This document shows, in pieces, positions 8,270-16,424 of a DNA stretch of 64,000 bases. This stretch comes from Nitronereus sp964503895 (GTDB taxonomy: Bacteria > Nitrospirota > Nitrospiria > Nitrospirales > UBA8639): assembly GCA_964503895.1 (NCBI GenBank), contig CAZDCF010000004.1, forward strand, positions 1 to 64,000, in the 5' to 3' direction. The notes beneath the pieces were generated by a model. It did no database searches and was not told the DNA's origin. It was given only the letters and a program-made list of their open reading frames with translations. The position numbers and the translations under genes were made by a program. Numbering within the stretch: position 1 is the stretch's first letter; the number at the start of each line of letters is the position of its first letter.

Positions 8270-8893
8270 TCACTCTCCTGGTTGGCTGGCTCCATGAGCG
8301 CCAATTGCGGCGACTTTCATGTCACCATCTTTACTTCCTCCACCAAGCACATCTTCAACTTTAATGCTGATTGGCTCTCCACTCATTTTTTGAAGGAACG
8401 CGATAACAGAATAAATTTCTTGATTTGACAAGGCAATGGGATTCTTACCGATATAGGGCATTCGAGCTGGATATTCCTTTGGTAATCCATGATGCCTGAA
8501 ATCTAAATAAATATAGGACTGTGGTTCTGTGAGACTTTCGTACATAAATTCTGGAGCAAGCTTGGCCCCAATGCCCTTTAAATCTGGACATCGCGCAGCT
8601 TCACTTGGCCCAATGGAATGACACAAAGCACACTGGCCTTTACTAAAAAAAATCTTCTGGCCAATCGCTGCTAGGTCATCAGGAGTTTTGACTTTGGTGA
8701 TATCAAAGGTCTCGATTGCCGGTGGTAATGAGGCCATTTGCGGCACGCCTAAGGCAATCAAACTGAATGTACCAAGGACAATTATGACAAAACCTACAAC
8801 ACGGAGAAACTTTGCTTTGATGAAGAGCAGGATTAAAATACCCAATCCCACCACAACAAGACCAATCAATTGGAGTAACGCAACTTCGCTCAT
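8270..8893 (-). CDS. Membrane-anchored monoheme cytochrome c
   Basis: A 207-residue protein with two N-terminal membrane helices (about 5-25 and 30-50). A cytochrome c domain follows with heme site CALCH (88-92) and probable axial Met145 in ARMPYIG. The C-terminal tail is rich in Gly, Ala and Lys. It follows the larger bd-like oxidase gene and is followed 3 nt later by another anchored cytochrome. This makes a likely oxidase-associated pair that could feed the CydA-like protein in place of quinol. No other identity is likely. Confidence 0.88.
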   Translation of the reverse strand: MSEVALLQLIGLVVVGLGILILLFIKAKFLRVVGFVIIVLGTFSLIALGVPQMASLPPAIETFDITKVKTPDDLAAIGQKIFFSKGQCALCHSIGPSEAARCPDLKGIGAKLAPEFMYESLTEPQSYIYLDFRHHGLPKEYPARMPYIGKNPIALSNQEIYSVIAFLQKMSGEPISIKVEDVLGGGSKDGDMKVAAIGAHGASQPGE

Positions 8894-8944
8894 ATGTCCT
8901 CGCTCAAATTAGGAGAACCCTCAAACAACAGGTTCACATGATAT

Positions 8945-10807
8945 CTATTCGTCTCCTCGAAGCGATCCTCCTGCCATTGCTGGAGAAACGCCTCCTGGAA
9001 TTTTGGATGAATCTTCTGATGGAAGGCCCTGGTCCGGGTCTTTTTTTGCTTTATCCCCCATAGACGCAACCCAAAAGATGAACGCAACTAATAGACAAAA
9101 CAAGAAAGTATTCAGTGACATGAATGCCGCTGCATATCCTAAAGCTGGGGAATAGGCATACTCTGACGTATCACGCATCACTCCATAGATATGCCAATGC
9201 ACACGCGAAGATGACCGGGCATATCCCATTAAGGACATTAACAGGACAACCATGACAGCATTTAAGACCAACGCATAGCCTGCACGGATCGGCATTTGGC
9301 CCCACACCATTGCAGTTGTAGTCTTCGCACTCTTCATGAGAAGAGCCGTCAACGGAGTAAATGTGACCATAATAAACAAGACAATCAGCACTTGGGCAAC
9401 CGAGAAGTAGTTGATTCGAATAATAGCGGGAACAAAATATCCCCATACCCCAAGTACAATAACTGCTATGCCAGCGATAACCAATAGCGCGCCCATGACG
9501 GACTTTGCGATCTTAGCCCAAGTTGCAGTCTCCTGTTTGCCGGCCCGCCAATACATAATAAAACTCATAAACGTCACCAATATCATGAGATTGGCAACCG
9601 TCATTTTGGCAGACATGACTCCAAATACCCCAAGGAGCGGATGGTGAGTCCCTCCCATTTTTCTAGCCTCTTCAAGACTCGCTACTAGAGAATGTGGGGT
9701 CATCCACACACCCAGACACACCATCAGCACAACGAGCATAGCAAGAATCGGTTTTCGATATCCCTGCTCTGACCCCGGTATGCGATAGGTAATCCCCATC
9801 CAGAAATAATAGTTGGCTCCAAGGAACAAAACACCTATCAACATAGCCTGCAGAATAAACAACCAGGCTAAAAATCCTCCCATGAGCGTGATGCCCATCT
9901 GCTGATTGTACTGATACACCTCACGCATCAACCAATAACCAGCAAAAGGTAGCGGCAACATACCAAACACGCCAATAAAGTTCCCAACATACCCCATCCA
10001 ATCATAATGCTCCCGCTCTCCTTTGTTTGCTGCAAGAAGATAGCGAATCCCGGCATAAGCGCCACAAATAAACCCTCCAAGCACCACATTCGCAATGAGA
10101 CGATGAATATTCACCGGCCACCATGTAGGATTCCAGGTTGCAGCCCAAGCCCGCTCAAGCGCCGTTCCGTCAGCTACAACGACTGGGCTGGCTTGGAACG
10201 TAGCCCAGGAATTGGGAACGATCATGATGCCAAGGGCAAAGAGATTGAGCAAAAACCCGAGGGAAATATGAAACCACTTTTTATTACCCTGCATAGCATC
10301 CCACCCATACCAATACAGGTACAGGGTAACGGTCTCCAGAAGGAACAAGAGGCAATAGACAATAAATGAGGGGAAAAAGACATCAGACAGGTATGCCATT
10401 AGTTTGGGGTAGAGGCCGATTAATAAGAAGAGCAAAATCCCCCCAAACAAGGCTGTAGTGGCATAAGCTGATGTCAGAAGTTTCGTGAACTCTTTTGCAA
10501 GTTTATCGTAGCGAGCTTCCTTTGTTCTCCATCCAACGATCTCACAAACCCAGGCAAATATTGGCACGCCCAACACAAAGCCAGCTAAAAGAAGATGCTG
10601 TTGAGCCACTACCCAAACAACATTGCGACTTCCAAGACCTGGGATATCTCGATACTCAACCGACATAGCCTGCGTAGCCGCATCTTGAGCCCAGACTAAG
10701 GCAGGCAGCAAAATGAACGCCCACAAAAGCCCACAACTAAAGAGAGAGGACGACTTCATCCTTGGCAACCAGGACTGAAATTTTTCTAGAACGCCATGGC
10801 TTTTCAT
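8945..10807 (-). CDS. bd-like oxidase subunit I homologue (CydA superfamily), 620 residues
   Basis: Large integral membrane protein with a leader peptide (about 19-41) and roughly 13 membrane helices, more than the nine of classical CydA. CydA-like features include His71 in the first helix (QQHLLLAGFVLG), an acidic helix motif with Glu158 (LLETVTLYLYWYGWD) and His235 (NIHRLIANVVLGGF). The segment where CydA carries the quinol-loop GRQPW motif reads GYWLMREVYQYNQQ (290-303), so that motif is absent. No CydB gene is nearby. Members of the bd superfamily lacking the quinol site are known from Nitrospirota and are thought to take electrons from cytochrome c. AGAGGG before the ATG supports the start. 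A terminal oxidase is the best guess, but the activity is unproven. Confidence 0.82.
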   Translation of the reverse strand: MKSHGVLEKFQSWLPRMKSSSLFSCGLLWAFILLPALVWAQDAATQAMSVEYRDIPGLGSRNVVWVVAQQHLLLAGFVLGVPIFAWVCEIVGWRTKEARYDKLAKEFTKLLTSAYATTALFGGILLFLLIGLYPKLMAYLSDVFFPSFIVYCLLFLLETVTLYLYWYGWDAMQGNKKWFHISLGFLLNLFALGIMIVPNSWATFQASPVVVADGTALERAWAATWNPTWWPVNIHRLIANVVLGGFICGAYAGIRYLLAANKGEREHYDWMGYVGNFIGVFGMLPLPFAGYWLMREVYQYNQQMGITLMGGFLAWLFILQAMLIGVLFLGANYYFWMGITYRIPGSEQGYRKPILAMLVVLMVCLGVWMTPHSLVASLEEARKMGGTHHPLLGVFGVMSAKMTVANLMILVTFMSFIMYWRAGKQETATWAKIAKSVMGALLVIAGIAVIVLGVWGYFVPAIIRINYFSVAQVLIVLFIMVTFTPLTALLMKSAKTTTAMVWGQMPIRAGYALVLNAVMVVLLMSLMGYARSSSRVHWHIYGVMRDTSEYAYSPALGYAAAFMSLNTFLFCLLVAFIFWVASMGDKAKKDPDQGLPSEDSSKIPGGVSPAMAGGSLRGDE

Positions 10808-10862
10808 ATGTAGTCCCTCTTCAATGTGTTATCTATTAAGACCGGTCGCAATTTGACAAGAC

Positions 10863-11723
10863 CTACTTTTTCGAAGGCTTAGATTCTTCCTTGGCTGAAG
10901 CTTTTTTATCCTCTTTGGGTGTTTCGGCTTCAGGATCTTCTTTTTCTAATTCCTTAATGGTAGCTTCGGCATTAGCCAAGACTTGCTCCGCATTTTTGAA
11001 GACATCCTTTGGAATAATCTTTGGCTCAACTTTTTTAACATGGACAAATTCGTACTCCTCATGTGGATGCGGAGTACTTACCGGAAGAAGACCCCAAAAT
11101 AAAAATACGAGAACAATCCCCGTTCCCATAAATGCCGTCAACAAAAGAGGTTGATCTTTCGGAATCCGAAGCATGTCCAATTTGTAAATAATATCCTGTA
11201 ATGTACCATCTACTGAAGTCGACACTCGGACATGTCGTTGCGCAAAAGCACCTAAACCGTACAACCACCCATACAAGAGTGCAATCAATACAATAGTTGT
11301 CGGAGTGCCCCACATGACCAATTCCAGGCTAATTTGTTCTGCAACTGGGATGGCCATAATACTTTCTTCCACAAAGTGGATCGTGCCTTCAGTAGCCGAC
11401 TTGGCAATCGCCTTTACGCCACCCACAATAAAATACAAGATTGGAAGATAGATGGCGGAGAACGCTGCCCATTGAGCCCACAACCGTAAGCCAGTTCCTT
11501 TGGGAGGGTCAACACTAAGTCTTTCAAGAAAGACCGTTCTGGTACATAAACCTAAAGCCCAAACGTCAATAGGAATAGAAAGCAGCAACATCGCCTGCAG
11601 ACCAACACCTTCCCAAGGATGCACATGCCCAGCCAATAACAACAGAGCTATCACCATTTTAATGGGAAAGCCCGTCCAAAACATTGGCCAAAAAACTAAA
11701 AGTCCGAGTTTCGCGTTTGACAT
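10863..11723 (-). CDS. Unknown polytopic membrane protein of the bc/bd operon
   Basis: Not recognised. It has 286 residues with about five hydrophobic segments (near 20-33, 40-60, 85-105, 136-158 and 195-213) and a charged C-terminal tail rich in Lys, Glu and Ala. It lies 7 nt after the cytochrome b stop and before the larger bd-like gene. This is the slot where subunit IV or a CydB-like partner could be placed, but I see no similarity to either. It has His residues in and near membrane segments (HVHPWEG, STPHPHEE) that could bind metal or heme. A structural or assembly subunit of the putative complex is inferred from position only. Confidence 0.75.
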   Translation of the reverse strand: MSNAKLGLLVFWPMFWTGFPIKMVIALLLLAGHVHPWEGVGLQAMLLLSIPIDVWALGLCTRTVFLERLSVDPPKGTGLRLWAQWAAFSAIYLPILYFIVGGVKAIAKSATEGTIHFVEESIMAIPVAEQISLELVMWGTPTTIVLIALLYGWLYGLGAFAQRHVRVSTSVDGTLQDIIYKLDMLRIPKDQPLLLTAFMGTGIVLVFLFWGLLPVSTPHPHEEYEFVHVKKVEPKIIPKDVFKNAEQVLANAEATIKELEKEDPEAETPKEDKKASAKEESKPSKK

Positions 11724-11730
11724 TGTTCGA

Positions 11731-12843
11731 TTAGTGTAAAAATTCTCTGTTAAGAATTGCCGAGACGGTAAAAATCAAAATACCCGTCATGATCACGATC
11801 CAACCAACTAGTGCCACAGGCCGTTTAAATATATCACGCTCCGGATTTTTATCGATAAATGGCAAGACCGCAAGAAAGGCCATAAAGGCACCAGGAATGG
11901 CTATAGCTCCAAGGAATTGACCAAATTCCCCCCCAAATATTTTTAGTCGCAGCAATTGGAACAAGAATAAAAAATACCATTCTGGCTCAGGATGGTAATC
12001 ACCAGGATCAGGCGTGGCTTCCTCTAGCAATACCACCGGTTCAAAAAAAGCCAAACTGCATATAATGAGGAAGGTCGAGGCCATAGCAACAATGTCTTTC
12101 CAAATTTGTCGAGGAAAGAAATAATCAGTTTTGGCTTTGAGTTGCTCCAGCGTGCCCCTGAATGGCCCAGCTGGACCAGCCTTTCGAAACAAAAAGATAT
12201 GAAGTCCCGCTAAGCCCATAAGCCCTGCAGGCAGTATCATTACGTGGATCACAAAAAATCGACTCAGTGTCATCTGACCAGGAGTAGGACCTCCCTTAAG
12301 AAAACGCGCCATAAAGTCCCCAATAATCGGGGTTTTATCCATAATCTCAACGCCTACCACCGTAGCCCAGTAAGCACGTTGATCCCAAGGTAACAAATAC
12401 CCCGTAAAACCAAACGCCATGACTAATCCGAAGAGGGCAAGACCCACCAGCCAAATTAACTCTCTAGGTTTCTTATAAGCCCCCCAGAGAAAGACCTGGG
12501 ACATGTGCGCAAACACCATCACTACCATGGCGGAGGATCCCCAGAAGTGATAACTCAGAAGGAACCACCCATAATCTACTTCGTGAATAATGTATTGGGT
12601 ACTGGCATAGGCGTGGTCGGTACTGGGCACATAGTAGAACATCAACAGGATGCCCGTGACCACCTGCAGGATAAAAATAAACAGCAAGACCGAGCCAAAC
12701 GCATAAGCCCACCGAGAGCCACCAGGAATGGGCTCATTGAGCATTTTGGCTTGAAGAGTTTTCAGGCCAACACGTTCATCGACAAAGTCGACAACTTTTT
12801 CAAACGCATTGGGTTCGTTAGCCGTATTGGGGTCACTGTTCAT
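11731..12843 (-). CDS. Cytochrome b of a bc-type complex
   Basis: Quinol-oxidising membrane subunit with two b hemes. One polypeptide (370 residues) carries both the N-terminal heme domain and the C-terminal domain with the Qo motif PEWY (287-290). Heme ligands are His99/His113 and His200/His215. The second pair is separated by 14 residues, as in cytochrome b6, rather than 13 as in mitochondrial-type b. The protein thus mixes a b6-like ligand spacing with a fused layout. It is preceded by the Rieske gene (17-nt gap). In nitrite oxidisers such complexes may run in reverse to reduce quinone. No separate cytochrome c1 is present; the anchored monoheme cytochromes around it are candidates. Confidence 0.93.
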   Translation of the reverse strand: MNSDPNTANEPNAFEKVVDFVDERVGLKTLQAKMLNEPIPGGSRWAYAFGSVLLFIFILQVVTGILLMFYYVPSTDHAYASTQYIIHEVDYGWFLLSYHFWGSSAMVVMVFAHMSQVFLWGAYKKPRELIWLVGLALFGLVMAFGFTGYLLPWDQRAYWATVVGVEIMDKTPIIGDFMARFLKGGPTPGQMTLSRFFVIHVMILPAGLMGLAGLHIFLFRKAGPAGPFRGTLEQLKAKTDYFFPRQIWKDIVAMASTFLIICSLAFFEPVVLLEEATPDPGDYHPEPEWYFLFLFQLLRLKIFGGEFGQFLGAIAIPGAFMAFLAVLPFIDKNPERDIFKRPVALVGWIVIMTGILIFTVSAILNREFLH

Positions 12844-12860
12844 GTAACACTTAGACGGAA

Positions 12861-13805
12861 CTACAGAAGTCGAATCTGATTTTTTACACCAGCCTTATAT
12901 TCAACATCAATAATCTTAACATCACCCGCAGCATTTACCTCCATGGGAAGTACGTCCAACGCTCTCGGGGCCGGCCCATCAATCACTTTTCCGGCTTCAT
13001 TGTAAAGGCTCAAATGGCATGGACAAAGAAAAACCCCATTCGGAAAGTTTTTCGTTCTTCGCCATTTATACCCACACCCTAAATGCGGGCATTTTCCGGA
13101 GAACCCAATATATGGAACATTGGCTTTATTCACCCAAACCACATTGCCTTTGTTGTCATGGAATTTTTTGTCTTTGCCGCCATAAACCGCTTTTCGAACT
13201 TCTTCTGTAGCTTTGACAACCCAAATATTCTTCTCTATTTGCTGTTCTGGCATGAAGGCTTCCTTAAACCCGCGAGTAAATTTAAATTGGTAGCCAATAT
13301 TTTCTTTTCTGACCTTTTTGACATTCCCAACCTTAAACCAAGAATTATCGTACGGTTTATACATAGGCTGCATGAGATATTTCAGAACCGGAAAAGCCAG
13401 TGGAAGCGCAATGAGTGTCCCAATTGCATGAGTCATGTTGGCAAAAAAGCTGCGACGAGGAAGTGGATGCTCAAGACGAGGATAAGGAACAAGGATTTCT
13501 CCTGGCTCTACATGTAGATTATCTTCTAGATGCGCAATTTCCACGTCATGAATGGTCACAAAAGCATCGCGATCCAGTATTGGAAATTGCCCAAATTCTA
13601 AAGAAGAACACCGGAGAACGACTTCCTCTTCATTGGGAACTTCTTGGACCTGTTCAATGGGTACTTGCCGATGGATTTCTTGGCCACCAGGTTCTCTAAC
13701 GACAACATGGCTGATCTCATGAGAAAGCGGATCAACGATAACCTTTGAAATCTTACCGACTTCCCTGTCGGAACATCTCGCCTTAGCCGTTAATTTGGGT
13801 TGCAT
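12861..13805 (-). CDS. Rieske iron-sulfur protein fused to an N-terminal PRC-barrel domain
   Basis: Rieske subunit of the bc complex. The 2Fe-2S motifs are C239-x-H241-x-x-C244 (CPHLGC) and C261-x-C263-H264 (CPCH): ligands Cys239, His241, Cys261 and His264, disulfide Cys244-Cys263. Residues about 1-95 instead resemble a PRC-barrel (VGKISKVIVDPLSHEISHVVV, a short beta domain known from photosynthetic reaction centre H subunits and RNA/regulatory proteins). They are followed by one membrane helix at about 122-143. The N-terminal domain has no signal peptide and by topology should be cytoplasmic. Length (314) exceeds ordinary Rieske proteins (about 180-200) by this domain. It is likely a docking or regulatory module. 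Confidence 0.9.
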   Translation of the reverse strand: MQPKLTAKARCSDREVGKISKVIVDPLSHEISHVVVREPGGQEIHRQVPIEQVQEVPNEEEVVLRCSSLEFGQFPILDRDAFVTIHDVEIAHLEDNLHVEPGEILVPYPRLEHPLPRRSFFANMTHAIGTLIALPLAFPVLKYLMQPMYKPYDNSWFKVGNVKKVRKENIGYQFKFTRGFKEAFMPEQQIEKNIWVVKATEEVRKAVYGGKDKKFHDNKGNVVWVNKANVPYIGFSGKCPHLGCGYKWRRTKNFPNGVFLCPCHLSLYNEAGKVIDGPAPRALDVLPMEVNAAGDVKIIDVEYKAGVKNQIRLL

Positions 13806-13830
13806 GAACTAACAGTACCTTCAGATAAGA

Positions 13831-14628
13831 TTATTTCATTTTGATGGGTTTTGGTGTATCGACTGTAGTGTCTTTGAGCGTCGCAAGAAAGGCCACCAGG
13901 GCATCAACCTCTTCGTCGAACATTAGATCCTTATACTTGTCTGGCATTTTGCCTTTTTTATACTGCTTATCAAATCCTTCGGCCTTCCAACTTTTTGGGT
14001 CCAATATCTTTTGACGAAGTTGCTCAGGCGTCATAAGGTTCCCGATATTATCCAATTTTGGACCACGTTTCTTCCCGCCATGACCAAACAATTTATGACA
14101 ATTGTAGCACTCCTGAAGATCCCATTGCTCTTTACCTAAGGACACTAAATCGCCAGCAACAGGCACAGCCTTCTCTTCAAGAACAACTGTTGCGCCACCG
14201 CCAAGAGCCCTCAGTTGCTGATCGATGGACGCGGCTCGCTCGTTCAATTCCTTAGCTCTGGCAATTAATTCTTCGGCTTTGCCTTCTTTGGTCTTAGCGC
14301 GACGCCGCTTCAAAATCTTTTCTATTTTTCCTTTTTCAATTTCAGGATCAAATTGGGGAAGACTACTCGCTCCACCGATATAGGCGCCTGAAATAATGAC
14401 ATAAAACAATAGGAGCCCAACGATGGCTTTTCCGCCCTCAAGCCGATTCATAGAAGGAGCATCAAGCAAAATGAAAACAAAGGCACCAAGCATCGCATAA
14501 ATAAAGAACATGATTTGGAATACTTCAGGAAAGTGCGTGGCCCTAGCCGCCACGACCAAGATAATTCCAAGCACAACACCCATTATGCCTTTTTTCATAA
14601 TGTTCTTCGTTAAACTTTGCTCAGCCAT
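13831..14628 (-). CDS. Membrane-anchored monoheme cytochrome c with coiled-coil spacer
   Basis: A 265-residue protein with three predicted membrane helices (about 14-30, 36-55 and 67-86), then a basic/acidic helical spacer (about 95-142). A cytochrome c domain follows with CYNCH (174-178) and probable axial Met228 (KGKMPDKYKD). It lies between the smaller bd-like oxidase gene and the Rieske gene, so it could take the cytochrome c1/f role or bridge bc complex and oxidase. The spacer would hold the heme domain away from the membrane. The family is clear; the specific role is inferred. Confidence 0.88.
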   Translation of the reverse strand: MAEQSLTKNIMKKGIMGVVLGIILVVAARATHFPEVFQIMFFIYAMLGAFVFILLDAPSMNRLEGGKAIVGLLLFYVIISGAYIGGASSLPQFDPEIEKGKIEKILKRRRAKTKEGKAEELIARAKELNERAASIDQQLRALGGGATVVLEEKAVPVAGDLVSLGKEQWDLQECYNCHKLFGHGGKKRGPKLDNIGNLMTPEQLRQKILDPKSWKAEGFDKQYKKGKMPDKYKDLMFDEEVDALVAFLATLKDTTVDTPKPIKMK

Positions 14629-14649
14629 TTTATCCCTTCTCCAAATTTG

Positions 14650-16365
14650 CTATTTAGCCCCAGCAGGAATTGCCGCACCGTGAGACGCATCAGCTTTTTG
14701 CCCAGATCCCACTCGTAAAGTCACCACAATGGCAAAACTAACAACAATGTAAAACACCAAGGTTACTCCAGTAATCCACCACGCCGAATACGCCAAGGTC
14801 GGCGTGAACGATTCTGGTGTAAAGTCCGGCACAAGATTGTATACGTGGTAGTATTTCCGGGTAAGCGACCGTACCGTTCCCATTAAACCCATTGTCCAAA
14901 TCGCGCTAAAGGCGAGAAAAATCAGGGTAAACTGAGAAGCAAAGTCGATTTTCCCCCAAATAATGGTCCCTTGACGAATAGCCCGGTTATACAGAATGTA
15001 ATTCACAACGGTAAGGAACACCAAAGTAAAGGCTGCTGCATTCTTCGCTGGCATTAAGGCCAATTCACTGGCCCAGGAAGGCAGTTCCAATTCCTCAGTC
15101 GCTAATGCTTGGGTAGCCACAAATCCGTGTGGCGTCATCCAGATCGCATCAGCTATGACGATCATTAAAAAACCAACTTTAATCATCGTAAAGGCCGAAA
15201 CGGTAAAGCGAAGACCAGGGAGCCTACTAAGAATAGGAGGAGCAATAACTAACGCGGCCAAGAAGATTAATGATTGCCATTCCGGAGGTGGGAACAATTT
15301 CCAAGCTACTCCCATAACCGCAGGAATTAAAAGAACAGCGACCATCACCATTCCCGAAATACGAACCTGCTCTACCCCTTGAATACGCTTCATGCTCAAC
15401 CAGATATAATAATTACTCCCTAAAAATATTAGCCCGACCATTGCTCCCTGCATCTCAAAAAACATTGAAAGCTGGTCTGCCATCATGTAGGGACAAATTG
15501 AGGCATCATAATCACAAAGCTCATAAGCAAGCAGATAACCCATGAAGGGCAGCAGTAAAAGAGCACCCACGCCAATCATATTCCCAACAAATCCCATCCA
15601 ATCGTAGTAAGCCCGCTCTTCATCTGTTTTGGACCCCATGAACATATAAGCAGCTATCAATCCTGCAATAAATCCTCCAAAGGTCACATTGCCGACCAAA
15701 CGATGGAGATTCAATGGCATCCAGCTATAATTGGCTATTTTGTCCCATAAGCCAGCAGATTGGATAAATTCTACCAACGAGAGTCCCTCTGCGGCTTTAG
15801 CTGGGGTATTCATGAAAGAAGTGGGCCCATCAATTACAAACAGAGTGACCGTTCCAATAATGTTTAAAAGAACGCCTAAAGCAATATGTCGACCTTTTTG
15901 TGAGCCCTTCATCGAATCCCATGAATAAAAATAGGTATAGAGCACAATGGTTTCCAGAATGAAGAGAAGAGGATATATCAGGGCAAAAATTAAGAAGAAG
16001 TGTTTGATAAGCCAGGTAGTAAAATCAGGATAAGTGGCGAGAAGAACAAATATAAACAGGCCTCCTGTTAAAGCGGTCATACTATAAAGAATGACGGTGA
16101 CCTTTGTGACCTCCTTAGCAAGACGATCATATTTGGGATCCTGATTTTTGTAACCTAACCATTCAGAAACAACAGCAAAAATTGGTGCCCCTAGAATGAA
16201 GGCAGCGAAAAGAATATGGAGTTGGGCCACAATCCAAACCCCCGTCCGATTCCCGGTATAGGGAAACTCCGCTACAGGCGGCGGCGGAACCTGGGCATTG
16301 ACAACACTAACACCCCCAATTACAAGCCCTAGAAGGAGAAAAAGACTGCGGGTTGTGATTTTCAA
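14650..16365 (-). CDS. bd-like oxidase subunit I homologue (CydA superfamily), 571 residues
   Basis: Paralogue of the 620-residue protein in the same operon, with a signal peptide (about 5-24) and about 13 membrane helices. Shared key sites are His50 (AQLHILFAAFILG), Glu138 (FILETIVLYTYFYSWD) and His221 (NLHRLVGNVTFGGF). At the quinol-loop position it reads GYLLAYELCDYD (276-287), with no GRQP motif, so cytochrome c rather than quinol is the likely donor. It carries Cys284 and Cys291 in the same loop, which the paralogue lacks; they might form a disulfide. It lies between two cytochrome c genes, mirroring the other copy. The two differ enough to suggest distinct jobs. Confidence 0.82.
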   Translation of the reverse strand: MKITTRSLFLLLGLVIGGVSVVNAQVPPPPVAEFPYTGNRTGVWIVAQLHILFAAFILGAPIFAVVSEWLGYKNQDPKYDRLAKEVTKVTVILYSMTALTGGLFIFVLLATYPDFTTWLIKHFFLIFALIYPLLFILETIVLYTYFYSWDSMKGSQKGRHIALGVLLNIIGTVTLFVIDGPTSFMNTPAKAAEGLSLVEFIQSAGLWDKIANYSWMPLNLHRLVGNVTFGGFIAGLIAAYMFMGSKTDEERAYYDWMGFVGNMIGVGALLLLPFMGYLLAYELCDYDASICPYMMADQLSMFFEMQGAMVGLIFLGSNYYIWLSMKRIQGVEQVRISGMVMVAVLLIPAVMGVAWKLFPPPEWQSLIFLAALVIAPPILSRLPGLRFTVSAFTMIKVGFLMIVIADAIWMTPHGFVATQALATEELELPSWASELALMPAKNAAAFTLVFLTVVNYILYNRAIRQGTIIWGKIDFASQFTLIFLAFSAIWTMGLMGTVRSLTRKYYHVYNLVPDFTPESFTPTLAYSAWWITGVTLVFYIVVSFAIVVTLRVGSGQKADASHGAAIPAGAK

Positions 16366-16424
16366 GGGTCGTGACCCTCCTTTTTTATTGACAAATGGTA
16401 TTCAGACAACTCCCCATAGGCTAA

